This document shows, piece by piece, positions 9,399-17,032 of a stretch of 52,417 bases of DNA (position 1 is the stretch's first letter; every line of letters begins with the position of its first letter). The notes beneath the pieces are model-generated. The model saw nothing but the letters and a program-made list of their open reading frames with translations, did no database searches and was not told the origin of the DNA. Location: NCBI GenBank assembly GCA_017474765.1, contig JAFVGW010000057.1, positions 1-52,417 on the forward strand, in the 5' to 3' direction. The translations under genes and the position numbers were made by a program. This stretch comes from Salinivirgaceae bacterium (GTDB taxonomy: Bacteria > Bacteroidota > Bacteroidia > Bacteroidales > SZUA-534).

Positions 9399-11051
9399 AT
9401 GCTGACACATCGGTCGTTGATTGGTTTTTGTATGCTTTTGGTTGCGTTCGTGGCTGCCAATCAGTCGTTTGCGCAGAAAAAGACAAAAGTGGAGCTGATT
9501 CAAGCCAACACCATCCGCTCCGACAAGAACCTATACAATGGTGCCAGGCGGCTCATCGGCAACGTCAAATTCAAACAAGACAGCGCCATCATGGAGTGCG
9601 ACAGCGCCCACTTCTATTCCGACCGCAATATGTTCGACGCCTTCGGTCATGTGCATCTATACAAGCAGAACAACAAGAATATTGATGTTAGAGCTGATTT
9701 TCTGCGCCACGACGGCGACCTGAAGATTGCACATTTCCGCAACAATGTTGTGCTTCGCGACAGCCAGATTGTACTTACCACCGACTCGCTCGACTACAAC
9801 CTGCAAACCGACATCGGCTACTACGAGCACAACGGCCGCATTGTTGACAGCCAGACCGTGCTCACAAGTCAAAAGGGCTACTACTACCATCGCGAGCGGG
9901 AAGTCTATTTCCGCAAAAATGTGGTGATTGATCACAATTCGGCAGAATACCAAATGTTTACTGATACAATCAGATACGGTCTTGACACAAAAATCATCGA
10001 CTTTTTCGGCCCCACCGAGTTCTACAACGACACAAACTACATGTACGCCCGTTACGGATGGTACAACACTGAGACCGAACTATCGATGTTCAAGTACGAT
10101 GCCTTATTCAGAAATCCCAATCAGACAGTTACTTGCGACAGCATGTCGTTCGACCGCCTGAAGGAGAGCGGCACGGCCTACTCAAATGTTGTGGCTACCG
10201 ATACCGTACAGCAACTTGTGGTGAAAGGCAATTATGTTGAGATACACAAAGAGCCAGAATTACTGATAGTTACCGATAGCGCACAAATAATTTATGTGGC
10301 AATGGGCGACTCGCTCTACCTGCACGCCGACACGCTCAAAGCTTGTCGCGACACTTCGGGCCTGTACCGCACCTTCAGCGCATACTGGCATGTCCGTGCC
10401 TACAAGTCAGACCTTCAACTACAGACTGATTCCATTTTCTTCTCAATGGCCGACAGCATTGCTCGTTTCTTTGGCAACCCTATTTTTTGGGTTCAAGGCA
10501 ACCAGATTACCACAGAATATATGGAAGCCTACGTGAAAAACAATTTGTTAGAGAAGTTCATGCTCTATAAAACGGGAATGATTATTGCTCCGCACGACAG
10601 CATCCACTACAATCAGATAAAGGGAACGCAAATGACAGGCTACCTGCGCAACAACGACCTATACAAAGTCGATGTCTTCAAGCGCGCGCAAACGCTCTAC
10701 TTTCCTGTTGACGACGACCAGATTGTTGGGGTGAACAAAGGCGAGAGCACCGACCTGACCATCTATTTGAAAAACAAGGCCATAAAGCGCCTTGTCTATC
10801 GTTCAGAACCGCATTCTGATATCTTCCCGATTGAGAATGTTGCCGAAAACGATATGCGTCTGGGTGGTTTTGTCTGGCTCGACGACATCCGCCCAAAATC
10901 GCCAGCCGACATCTTCATCTGGCACAACACGGAAGCTGCCGCCGCAAGCCGCCGCATCACCGCGCCTGCAGCCAATACTGACAACGCCAAAAAGGAGACG
11001 CACAAACCTCTGCCTCCTACCCGCCGAAACGGCAAACCTGCCAGCAAATAA
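9399..11051 (+). CDS. OstA/LptA-like periplasmic lipopolysaccharide-transport protein
   Basis: A 550-residue protein with an N-terminal signal (IGFCMLLVAFVAANQSFAQ). It is followed by the OstA-type beta-jellyroll repeat pattern: LIGNVKFKQDSAIMECDSAHFY, FDAFGHVHLYK, FRNNVVLRDSQ, LTTDSLDYN. Alternating 'D/N-G-V' strands recur to about residue 480. A Pro/Ala-rich, low-complexity C-terminal tail (TAAAASRRITAPAANTD...) follows. OstA/LptA domains carry LPS across the periplasm. It is longer than LptA but lacks an LptD barrel, as in Bacteroidota OstA-like proteins. It is the last gene of the operon; the next feature is tRNA-Ser. Confidence 0.82.
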   Translation: MLTHRSLIGFCMLLVAFVAANQSFAQKKTKVELIQANTIRSDKNLYNGARRLIGNVKFKQDSAIMECDSAHFYSDRNMFDAFGHVHLYKQNNKNIDVRADFLRHDGDLKIAHFRNNVVLRDSQIVLTTDSLDYNLQTDIGYYEHNGRIVDSQTVLTSQKGYYYHREREVYFRKNVVIDHNSAEYQMFTDTIRYGLDTKIIDFFGPTEFYNDTNYMYARYGWYNTETELSMFKYDALFRNPNQTVTCDSMSFDRLKESGTAYSNVVATDTVQQLVVKGNYVEIHKEPELLIVTDSAQIIYVAMGDSLYLHADTLKACRDTSGLYRTFSAYWHVRAYKSDLQLQTDSIFFSMADSIARFFGNPIFWVQGNQITTEYMEAYVKNNLLEKFMLYKTGMIIAPHDSIHYNQIKGTQMTGYLRNNDLYKVDVFKRAQTLYFPVDDDQIVGVNKGESTDLTIYLKNKAIKRLVYRSEPHSDIFPIENVAENDMRLGGFVWLDDIRPKSPADIFIWHNTEAAAASRRITAPAANTDNAKKETHKPLPPTRRNGKPASK

Positions 11052-11173
11052 ACTGCCAACGGCAGCCAAATACGCCGCCAACTATCGGCGATATCTTTCT
11101 GCTTATTATATTTAATTTAGCCAAAACACTGGCGCTCAACATTATGAGTCATCATCATTTTTTGTTTTGCTCT

Positions 11174-11204
11174 GTTGTGCGGAAAGAACTTTTTTCTACT
11201 TTTG
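11174..11204 (+). promoter_or_regulatory. Promoter of tRNA-Ser
   Basis: TACTTTTG (11197-11204) matches the Bacteroidota -7 box TAnnTTTG exactly. GTTG (11174-11177) lies 19 bp upstream, at the place of the -33 TTTG box. The tRNA begins 9 bp after the -7 box, as expected for a tRNA promoter. Confidence 0.65.
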
Positions 11205-11213
11205 TGCCGTCTT

Positions 11214-11298
11214 GGAGAGATGGCAGAGCGGTTTAATGCACCGGTCTTGAAAACCGACGTAGGTAACACTACCGGGGGTTCGAATCCCTCTCTCTCCG
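11214..11298 (+). tRNA. tRNA-Ser (anticodon UGA)
   Basis: The acceptor stem GGAGAGA/TCTCTCC has a G discriminator. The D arm is GCA...TGC and the anticodon loop is CTTGAAA with TGA. There is a long variable arm (GTAG-GTAACA-CTAC) and the T arm has loop TTCGAAT. The long variable arm and TGA anticodon identify a class II serine tRNA reading UCA. The 3' CCA is not encoded. The first anticodon-stem pair is C27 against A43, a mismatch. Confidence 0.97.
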
Positions 11299-11320
11299 CA
11301 GCAAAGAATAACCTGTAATA

Positions 11321-11354
11321 AAAACCTTAACTTACAACAAGTTAAGGTTTTTTT
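11321..11354 (+). terminator. Intrinsic terminator after tRNA-Ser
   Basis: AACCTTAACTT and AAGTTAAGGTT form a perfect 11-bp stem with a 5-nt loop (ACAAC), flanked by A4 on the left and T7 on the right. It is 23 bp downstream of the tRNA and ends only 11 bp before the ATG of the methyltransferase gene. Almost no room is left for a separate promoter. Confidence 0.92.
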
Positions 11355-11365
11355 CACTTGTCGAA

Positions 11366-12658
11366 ATGATTTATCAGATTCAAAAAAACATACAGAAGGC
11401 TATTAAAAAGGCGGACAAGTCCTTAATTCCCGACTCTTTGCTCAATGGGGATGGCTCTGTAATTAATTTCAACGAGCAGGCGGCGCTGATCACCCACCAT
11501 TTGGCTAATGCGGGTATTGGAATTGAGCATAACTATTCCGATAAGGCCGAAGACGTGTTGACATTGTGGGCTGCCTGCCTCAACATGCAGGTTGGCACAC
11601 TGAAAGAGAATCTGCGCAAAGACATGAAACACAAGCCGTTCCAGCCATCGGCCAATCATAAATTCTCTTTTATCGATCTGTTTGCCGGCATTGGAGGCTT
11701 CCGCATAGCATTTCAAAACCTGGGGGGTGAATGTGTGTTTTCCTCGGAATGGGACGAGAAAGCTCAACAAACCTACTATGAAAATTATGGCGACATTCCT
11801 TTCGGCGATATCACAAAGAAAGAGATTAAAAACGCCATCCCCGACGACTTTGATGTGCTGTGCGCTGGATTCCCCTGTCAGGCGTTTTCGTTAGCCGGGA
11901 AAAAAAGAGGATTTGCTGAGACTCGCGGCACATTATTCTTTGATGTTGCTGAAATTCTAAGAACAAAACAACCAAAAGCAGTGTTTTTGGAGAATGTGAA
12001 GGGATTGGCTATTCATGACAAGGGGAAGACCTTAGAGGTGATTCTCAACACCCTGAACGAAGTGGGTTATACTGTGCCATCACCACAAATCGTAAACGCC
12101 ATGTTCTTTGGGGTTCCACAACATCGGGAAAGAATATATATTGTTGGATTTCGCAAGGATTTAAACATTCCTGCCGACGCCTTCAAATATCCTGTGCAAA
12201 ATGAAGTTTCAAAACATTTCATCGACATCCGTGAAGAAAAACCTGTTCCCGCAAAATACTATTTATCAAATACATATTGGGAAACCCTTTTAAGACATAA
12301 AGCAAGGCACGAGGCAAAGGGAAACGGTTTTGGTTATGCAATCATTCCTGACGATGGCGTATCAAGTGCCATTGTTGTTGGCGGCATGGGGCGCGAAAGG
12401 AATTTGGTTGTGGACAAAAGGCAACACGATTTAACTCCAACCACCAATATCAAAGGCGAGTATAACACATTAGGAATCAGACGGATGACTCCGCGCGAAT
12501 GGGCCCGTCTGCAGGGCTATCCCGACAGTTTTAAGATTGTTGTTGCCGATGCTTCCGCCTACAAGCAATTTGGCAACAGTGTGGCTGTTCCTGCAATTCA
12601 AGCCACAGCTGGTAATTTGCTGAAAACTTTAGGCGAATACGGGTATCTGGATTGCTGA
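11366..12658 (+). CDS. DNA (cytosine-5) methyltransferase of a type II restriction-modification system
   Basis: A 430-residue enzyme that methylates cytosine C5 using S-adenosylmethionine. C5-MTase motifs appear in order: I, FIDLFAGIGGFR (about 102-113); IV, GFPCQAFS with nucleophile Cys171; VI, ENVKGL (about 209-214); VIII, QHRERIYIVGF (about 252-262). A short variable target-recognition region (about 270-365) follows, then IX, RRMTPREWARLQGYP, and X, FGNSVAVPAIQA. The first ~98 residues are an extra helical domain, as in Dcm/EcoRII-type enzymes. It converges on a putative restriction gene 52 bp away. It begins 11 bp after a strong terminator, so its expression may depend on readthrough from tRNA-Ser. 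The recognition site cannot be read from the sequence. Confidence 0.95.
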   Translation: MIYQIQKNIQKAIKKADKSLIPDSLLNGDGSVINFNEQAALITHHLANAGIGIEHNYSDKAEDVLTLWAACLNMQVGTLKENLRKDMKHKPFQPSANHKFSFIDLFAGIGGFRIAFQNLGGECVFSSEWDEKAQQTYYENYGDIPFGDITKKEIKNAIPDDFDVLCAGFPCQAFSLAGKKRGFAETRGTLFFDVAEILRTKQPKAVFLENVKGLAIHDKGKTLEVILNTLNEVGYTVPSPQIVNAMFFGVPQHRERIYIVGFRKDLNIPADAFKYPVQNEVSKHFIDIREEKPVPAKYYLSNTYWETLLRHKARHEAKGNGFGYAIIPDDGVSSAIVVGGMGRERNLVVDKRQHDLTPTTNIKGEYNTLGIRRMTPREWARLQGYPDSFKIVVADASAYKQFGNSVAVPAIQATAGNLLKTLGEYGYLDC

Positions 12659-12710
12659 ATCGTTTCAGCCTTGCGGCGATACGGCACAAGCCATTTGCCT
12701 TCCTGCGCAA

Positions 12711-13370
12711 CTATTTAGCCTGCTCTTTAGCCAGATTCTTAAGTTTTTGGTACAATTCGGCGTACTCCTTCTCACCATACAAGAAAATCGCGTCCTTCTT
12801 CCCTTTCCCTTTAAATTTCAATGGCATTTCAACATACCTCACATTATCGAACAATGTATGCCTGTTCTCTTTTGCTTTTCTTCCCTGTTCAGCTCTCTTG
12901 GTTTTTGTAAAAAAGCAGATGCCGTAGTTATTTCGATTAGTAACAATCATTAAATCAACACCTTCCTCAATATCGAGTTTGGTGTTATAAACCACTTGGC
13001 ATTTTGTGCCGATGCGTTCGTCGATATATTTGTTGAAACAGATGTCTCTGACGAGAGAAGGATACGCTCGATAAGCCCTTGCCTTTATTCCTGATTCCAA
13101 GTCGGGGCGATTAAGACTATCGAAAAAAGGCTTGTTGAACTCCAAATAATACTGATAAAATGCCTCTTGTTCGGGAACAGATTGCCGTTTGACCAGAAAA
13201 TCGTAGAATGCCTCAACAAACATTGGAAGTTTAACTCCCCATTCAACCTTAGGATTCCTCTCTTGCGAAAAGATTACTTTGTATTTGGAGATAGCGCTCC
13301 TTATTTCAGCTGACGACAACTGAATTTGAGGAAGTAAATTTGGATAGGCCGTTATATCAAATGTATGCAT
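12711..13370 (-). CDS. Putative type II restriction endonuclease partner
   Basis: A 219-residue protein with no family I can name. It lies convergent to, and 52 bp from, the cytosine methyltransferase, the standard place for a cognate endonuclease. The middle contains YPSLVRDICFNKYI, then QVVYNTKLDIEEGVDLMIV, then GICFFTKTKRA. Acidic residues on a strand (EEGVDLMIV) followed 10-15 residues later by a K-containing strand could form a degenerate PD-(D/E)XK site. The C-terminal part has MPLKFKGKGKKDAIFLYG, rich in Lys. No signal peptide or membrane segment is seen. The restriction role is inferred mainly from position. Confidence 0.55.
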   Translation of the reverse strand: MHTFDITAYPNLLPQIQLSSAEIRSAISKYKVIFSQERNPKVEWGVKLPMFVEAFYDFLVKRQSVPEQEAFYQYYLEFNKPFFDSLNRPDLESGIKARAYRAYPSLVRDICFNKYIDERIGTKCQVVYNTKLDIEEGVDLMIVTNRNNYGICFFTKTKRAEQGRKAKENRHTLFDNVRYVEMPLKFKGKGKKDAIFLYGEKEYAELYQKLKNLAKEQAK

Positions 13371-13392
13371 ATCCCCAAAACGCCAACTTGCC

Positions 13393-15741
13393 CTACTCCA
13401 CCGCTGCTTCCGATAAATAATTCTCTCTCAACTTTTTAACCACCGATTTGCCTTTCAGCGTCACATTCTTTTGCAGGCGAATGTCAGTTGACGATGCGCC
13501 AATTTTCACGCAGAACTCGCCTGGGGCGATGTTCCACTGGCGCTGGCCGTTGTTGCTGTAGTAGCCGAACTGCTCGGTGTGGAGTTTCACGCGCACAGTC
13601 TTTGTCTCGCCCGGGTTGAGCGATATGCGGGCGAATCCCTGCAGCTGAATTGGTCGAATATTCTGATTATCAGCCGTTGGCGAAAGATAAATCTGCGCAA
13701 TCTCGTCGGCGGCTATTGAGCCTGTGTTCTTCACCTCAAACGACAGATTGACACACGGCGAGTTGGTTGAGATTTCGCTGTCGATTTGCAGATTGCTGTA
13801 TTCGAAAGTGCTGTAGCTCAAGCCGTAACCGAATGGCCACTGAACGCGGCTGTCGGGTGTGGTGGAGCGGTTGTAGCAAATTGGCTCGTAAACCTCCGCA
13901 TTAGGGTAACTAACTGATAATTTGGCTGATGGCGATACTCGGCCGTAGAGAATGTCGGCCACGGCGTTGCCACCCTCCTCGCCCGGATACCACGCCTGAA
14001 TAACGGCGGCGCACTTCTCGGCCAATCCTGAAACCACTTGGGCACGGCCACCAAAGATGACCAGAACAACAGGCTTGCCCGTTGCAATCAGCTCATTCAC
14101 AAACTCTTCCTGACGGCCTGGCAGACGCAATCCCTGGCGGTCGCGGTTCTCACCGCAGAGCATCACATTCTCGCCCACGGCGGCTACAATCACATCGCTT
14201 TTGGCAGCCAGACGCAAGGCCTCGGCTTTGTCGGCTTTCTCGCCCGACTCAACTTTGCGGTGCAGAATCTCATAGTCCCAAGCGCGTTTGTCGCCACCGT
14301 TCGACAGTTGAGTTTCAATGGTATCGGTCCAGTCGCAGCCGCGCGAATAACTGATTGTCACACCGTTAGGCCTACGTGAGGTCATCCCTTCGAGCAGCGG
14401 CACCACGTGCGGATGGTCCAAATCTGTGGTTATCAGTTTCCAGAAATAGGTCATCGACGGGAATGCATAATCGCCGCACATTGCCCACATTGAGTTGGCG
14501 TTGGGGCCCGTTAGCAAAACGTTGAGTTCCGACTTTTCGGCAGATTGTTTCGCGCCAAGCGGAAGAATGCCATTGTTTTCGAGCAGCACAACCGACTGTG
14601 TTGCAATCTGATATGAAGTTTGCCGCTCGTCGGGTGTGTCGAGTTCGATTTTGTCGGTTGAGTAGAGATACGGATTTTGGTCGAACAGGCCAGCGTGCAG
14701 TTTGTGGCGCAGAACGGCCTTCACGGCACGCTCAAAAGCCGCTGGTTCAACAAGTCCGCTGTCGATTGCCTGCTGCAGATACTGATAGTTGGCGCCGTGA
14801 GGAAAATCGGCATCGCAACCGCCGTTGATAGCCGCTGCCGCCTTGTGCACGGCATTAGGCTGGTCGGGAATTTGGTCGATGGCGGTGTAATCGCTCACCA
14901 CCATTCCGTCGAATCCGAGATAATTGCGCAGAATATCGATAAGTATCTCGCTGTTAGCCACACAGTTGGTCCCGTGAACAGCGTGGTAGCCAGGCATCAC
15001 CACTCGGCTTCTGGCAAGGCGAATCATCGCCTCGTGCGGCAGCAAAATCTCCTCCATCAACTCTTTCTCATCGGCATCGCCACCGCCGCCGTAGCCCAAA
15101 TAGTGCTTCGAGCAAGTGCCAACGCCCTGTTTCATGTCATCTTGCTGAAGACCGCGGGCAAAGGCCACGCCCATCGCCGCCGACAGGTATCCGTCCTCGC
15201 CATACGACTCCTCAAGCCTGTTGAACGACGGCGTGCGGCACACATCCACCATCGGCGAAAGCGACAGAACACCACCCATTTGGCGCATCACCTTGCCAGT
15301 CTGGCGCGTTTTGAGTTCGGCCAACTCGGTGTTGAACGAGCACGCCTGCCCAATCTGCTGCGGATAAATGGTGGCGCCGCGCGTGTTGACTCCCGACAGC
15401 ACCTCTTCGTGAAAGAGTGCGGGAATGCCGTTTGGCGTGTTGGCCATCAGCCACTGCTGGACGGCAGCCACGCGGTCGCGCAAAACGTTGGGGTCCATCG
15501 GTTTCTGGCTGGCATACTGCGAGAAATGGCCGATTCCGTAAGGTATCATCTGGCGGCAGCGAGCCGTATCGAGCAGCCCCTGCGCGTCGAAAAGCGTGTC
15601 CATATACATACTGCGCAGTTGCGCGATACGCTCCTGCTGCGGTATTCGGTTGTAGAGTTGGTCGATTAGTTGCTCGTCGGCGTTTTTGGCTGTGCAGCCT
15701 GCGAAAATGGCGGCCAGACACAAGAGTTTTAGTGGTTTCAT
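13393..15741 (-). CDS. Glycoside hydrolase family 3 beta-glucosidase-type lipoprotein
   Basis: The 782-residue enzyme carries a lipoprotein signal (LAAIFAGC, Cys16), so it acts at the envelope. The N-terminal TIM barrel includes the conserved SKHYLGYG and GFDGMVVSDYTAI, where Asp284 is the expected nucleophile. The alpha/beta sandwich (about 390-600) has VLLENNGILPL and the catalytic-loop region. A C-terminal fibronectin-III-like domain (VQWPFGYGLSYSTFEYSNL...) is complete. GH3 enzymes release glucose or xylose from beta-linked oligosaccharides. The exact substrate is not readable. It follows the two-gene unit on the same strand with a 37-bp gap. Confidence 0.93.
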   Translation of the reverse strand: MKPLKLLCLAAIFAGCTAKNADEQLIDQLYNRIPQQERIAQLRSMYMDTLFDAQGLLDTARCRQMIPYGIGHFSQYASQKPMDPNVLRDRVAAVQQWLMANTPNGIPALFHEEVLSGVNTRGATIYPQQIGQACSFNTELAELKTRQTGKVMRQMGGVLSLSPMVDVCRTPSFNRLEESYGEDGYLSAAMGVAFARGLQQDDMKQGVGTCSKHYLGYGGGGDADEKELMEEILLPHEAMIRLARSRVVMPGYHAVHGTNCVANSEILIDILRNYLGFDGMVVSDYTAIDQIPDQPNAVHKAAAAINGGCDADFPHGANYQYLQQAIDSGLVEPAAFERAVKAVLRHKLHAGLFDQNPYLYSTDKIELDTPDERQTSYQIATQSVVLLENNGILPLGAKQSAEKSELNVLLTGPNANSMWAMCGDYAFPSMTYFWKLITTDLDHPHVVPLLEGMTSRRPNGVTISYSRGCDWTDTIETQLSNGGDKRAWDYEILHRKVESGEKADKAEALRLAAKSDVIVAAVGENVMLCGENRDRQGLRLPGRQEEFVNELIATGKPVVLVIFGGRAQVVSGLAEKCAAVIQAWYPGEEGGNAVADILYGRVSPSAKLSVSYPNAEVYEPICYNRSTTPDSRVQWPFGYGLSYSTFEYSNLQIDSEISTNSPCVNLSFEVKNTGSIAADEIAQIYLSPTADNQNIRPIQLQGFARISLNPGETKTVRVKLHTEQFGYYSNNGQRQWNIAPGEFCVKIGASSTDIRLQKNVTLKGKSVVKKLRENYLSEAAVE

Positions 15742-15778
15742 TTGATTAATTGTGATTATTAGAAAAACACACGTTTGC

Positions 15779-16573
15779 TTATTTATTCAATTCTGGATTT
15801 ATCGCATTTAATATACGTCTATATCCATCATCTGTAAATGCGTTAGGATTAATGCTTTGCGCCCGAGGACGACGTTCATTTATATCCCGTTTTCGAAGAA
15901 TGAAACGATTTTTGTATTCTCTTTGGAAATCTATTCCTAACAACTTTTCCCAATCTGGTTCACTACGCATTACGACAAATAACGGTCCGTCAGGCGATTC
16001 AAGTAAGTAATTTATAAGTTTTTTGGTATATCGTTGTGTTTCCAAGTTAGTTATAACTTTGTTACATCTAACAGATGCATATGGCATTAGTTGTATAAGT
16101 GCGATTTTGCTATAGAAATCTGTTTCCGCAATTTTTGAATCTTCTAAAAGCCGAGCCAATTTCTTATACCAATACCATTCACCCAACAACTGAAATCCTT
16201 GATAGACATTAATATTTCCTTTATCGGGAAAGAATGAAGTAACATTATGAATCATATGATTATGCCATTCTTCATAAAGTTGAGAGCGCAGGTCTTTTAC
16301 TTGTTCTAATAGCAATGCCGCATCTTTATTATTATGCTCCACAAAACCAGGATTCAGGCTTAAAAATATCACTTTTGAACGAAAAGGATTACCTTGAAAT
16401 GGTCCTGGTGGTGTATGAAGTTCAAAACAACAATCTAATGGTCGGTTATTATTATAATCATCCACGATTTTGCTATCGATAGGATGAATCATATTTGTTT
16501 TTTCATCATACAATCGAGCAACATATGGATATTGCAACCAAGGGTTTTGGTTTTTCAGTTCTGTTTCTGTCAT
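15779..16573 (-). CDS. Unknown cytoplasmic protein, uracil-DNA-glycosylase-fold-like
   Basis: A 264-residue protein without signal peptide or membrane segments. VIFLSLNPGF (about 68-77) resembles the active-site strand of the UDG superfamily (mismatch-specific types have a NPG core). Later segments QLMPYAS, FVVMRSEPDWEKLLG and AQSINPNAFTDDGY occur in the order expected for the remaining strands of that fold. This is a pattern-based guess; no family is recognised with confidence. Its start codon follows the stop of the 119-aa gene by 2 bp, so both are one transcription unit. The pair is visibly more A/T rich than the flanking GH3 and helicase genes, suggesting acquisition. Confidence 0.5.
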   Translation of the reverse strand: MTETELKNQNPWLQYPYVARLYDEKTNMIHPIDSKIVDDYNNNRPLDCCFELHTPPGPFQGNPFRSKVIFLSLNPGFVEHNNKDAALLLEQVKDLRSQLYEEWHNHMIHNVTSFFPDKGNINVYQGFQLLGEWYWYKKLARLLEDSKIAETDFYSKIALIQLMPYASVRCNKVITNLETQRYTKKLINYLLESPDGPLFVVMRSEPDWEKLLGIDFQREYKNRFILRKRDINERRPRAQSINPNAFTDDGYRRILNAINPELNK

Positions 16574-16575
16574 AA

Positions 16576-16935
16576 TCAGCCTTGCTCAATTTTGATTTTA
16601 TATGGTTGATTATCATAAAACCACGAACAAATATTATTGATTTCACTATGAATAAAATCTTTCAGATTATTATATGAACCATCTTTTGCATCACCTGCAT
16701 CAAGAATTGTCTCTGTCAAACGATTAATGCTTTCAATGCCATAAACTTTTAATACTTGGTCAAAAGTCGCACCCGTCATTTCCATAACAACTTTAATCAT
16801 TTCAATGCGGTCTGCCAATGCTTCTGAAAGAAGCATATCATCGTGCCTATTTCTATTAGGGTAATCAGGATTGTGTTTCATTTGAATTCTGTTTAATAAA
16901 ATAATGCGTTCAAAATCAATATTATTGTTCAACAA
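16576..16935 (-). CDS. Unknown 119-aa protein, first gene of a two-gene unit
   Basis: A short, charged, mostly helical protein with no recognised domain. It contains a repeated helix pattern (EALADRIEMIKVVMEMTGATFDQVLKVYG, written here only as an indication of helicity) and IHSEINNICSWFY near the end. The Met at residue 18 (MKHNPDYPN, position 16884) is an alternative start. It ends 2 bp before the UDG-like gene starts. A helical partner or regulator role would fit a two-gene accessory cassette, but nothing in the sequence proves one. Base composition is A/T rich like its partner. Confidence 0.55.
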   Translation of the reverse strand: MLNNNIDFERIILLNRIQMKHNPDYPNRNRHDDMLLSEALADRIEMIKVVMEMTGATFDQVLKVYGIESINRLTETILDAGDAKDGSYNNLKDFIHSEINNICSWFYDNQPYKIKIEQG

Positions 16936-17032
16936 TTATACAAATAAAACACATTTTCGCCTAACTCAAGGGGAAAAAGGACTTATACTGCAATTAGAAG
17001 AAAAAGCGCCCCTCCTTGTTAAAGAAGTAACC

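Noticed and set aside
11214..13392. tRNA-Ser as an integration site for the restriction-modification genes.
   Set aside because: No second copy of the tRNA 3' end is found beyond the restriction gene and no integrase is present.
14677..15669. 330-aa open frame on the plus strand inside the GH3 gene.
   Set aside because: Antisense shadow of a well-conserved gene; His/Arg/Val-rich composition and no domain.
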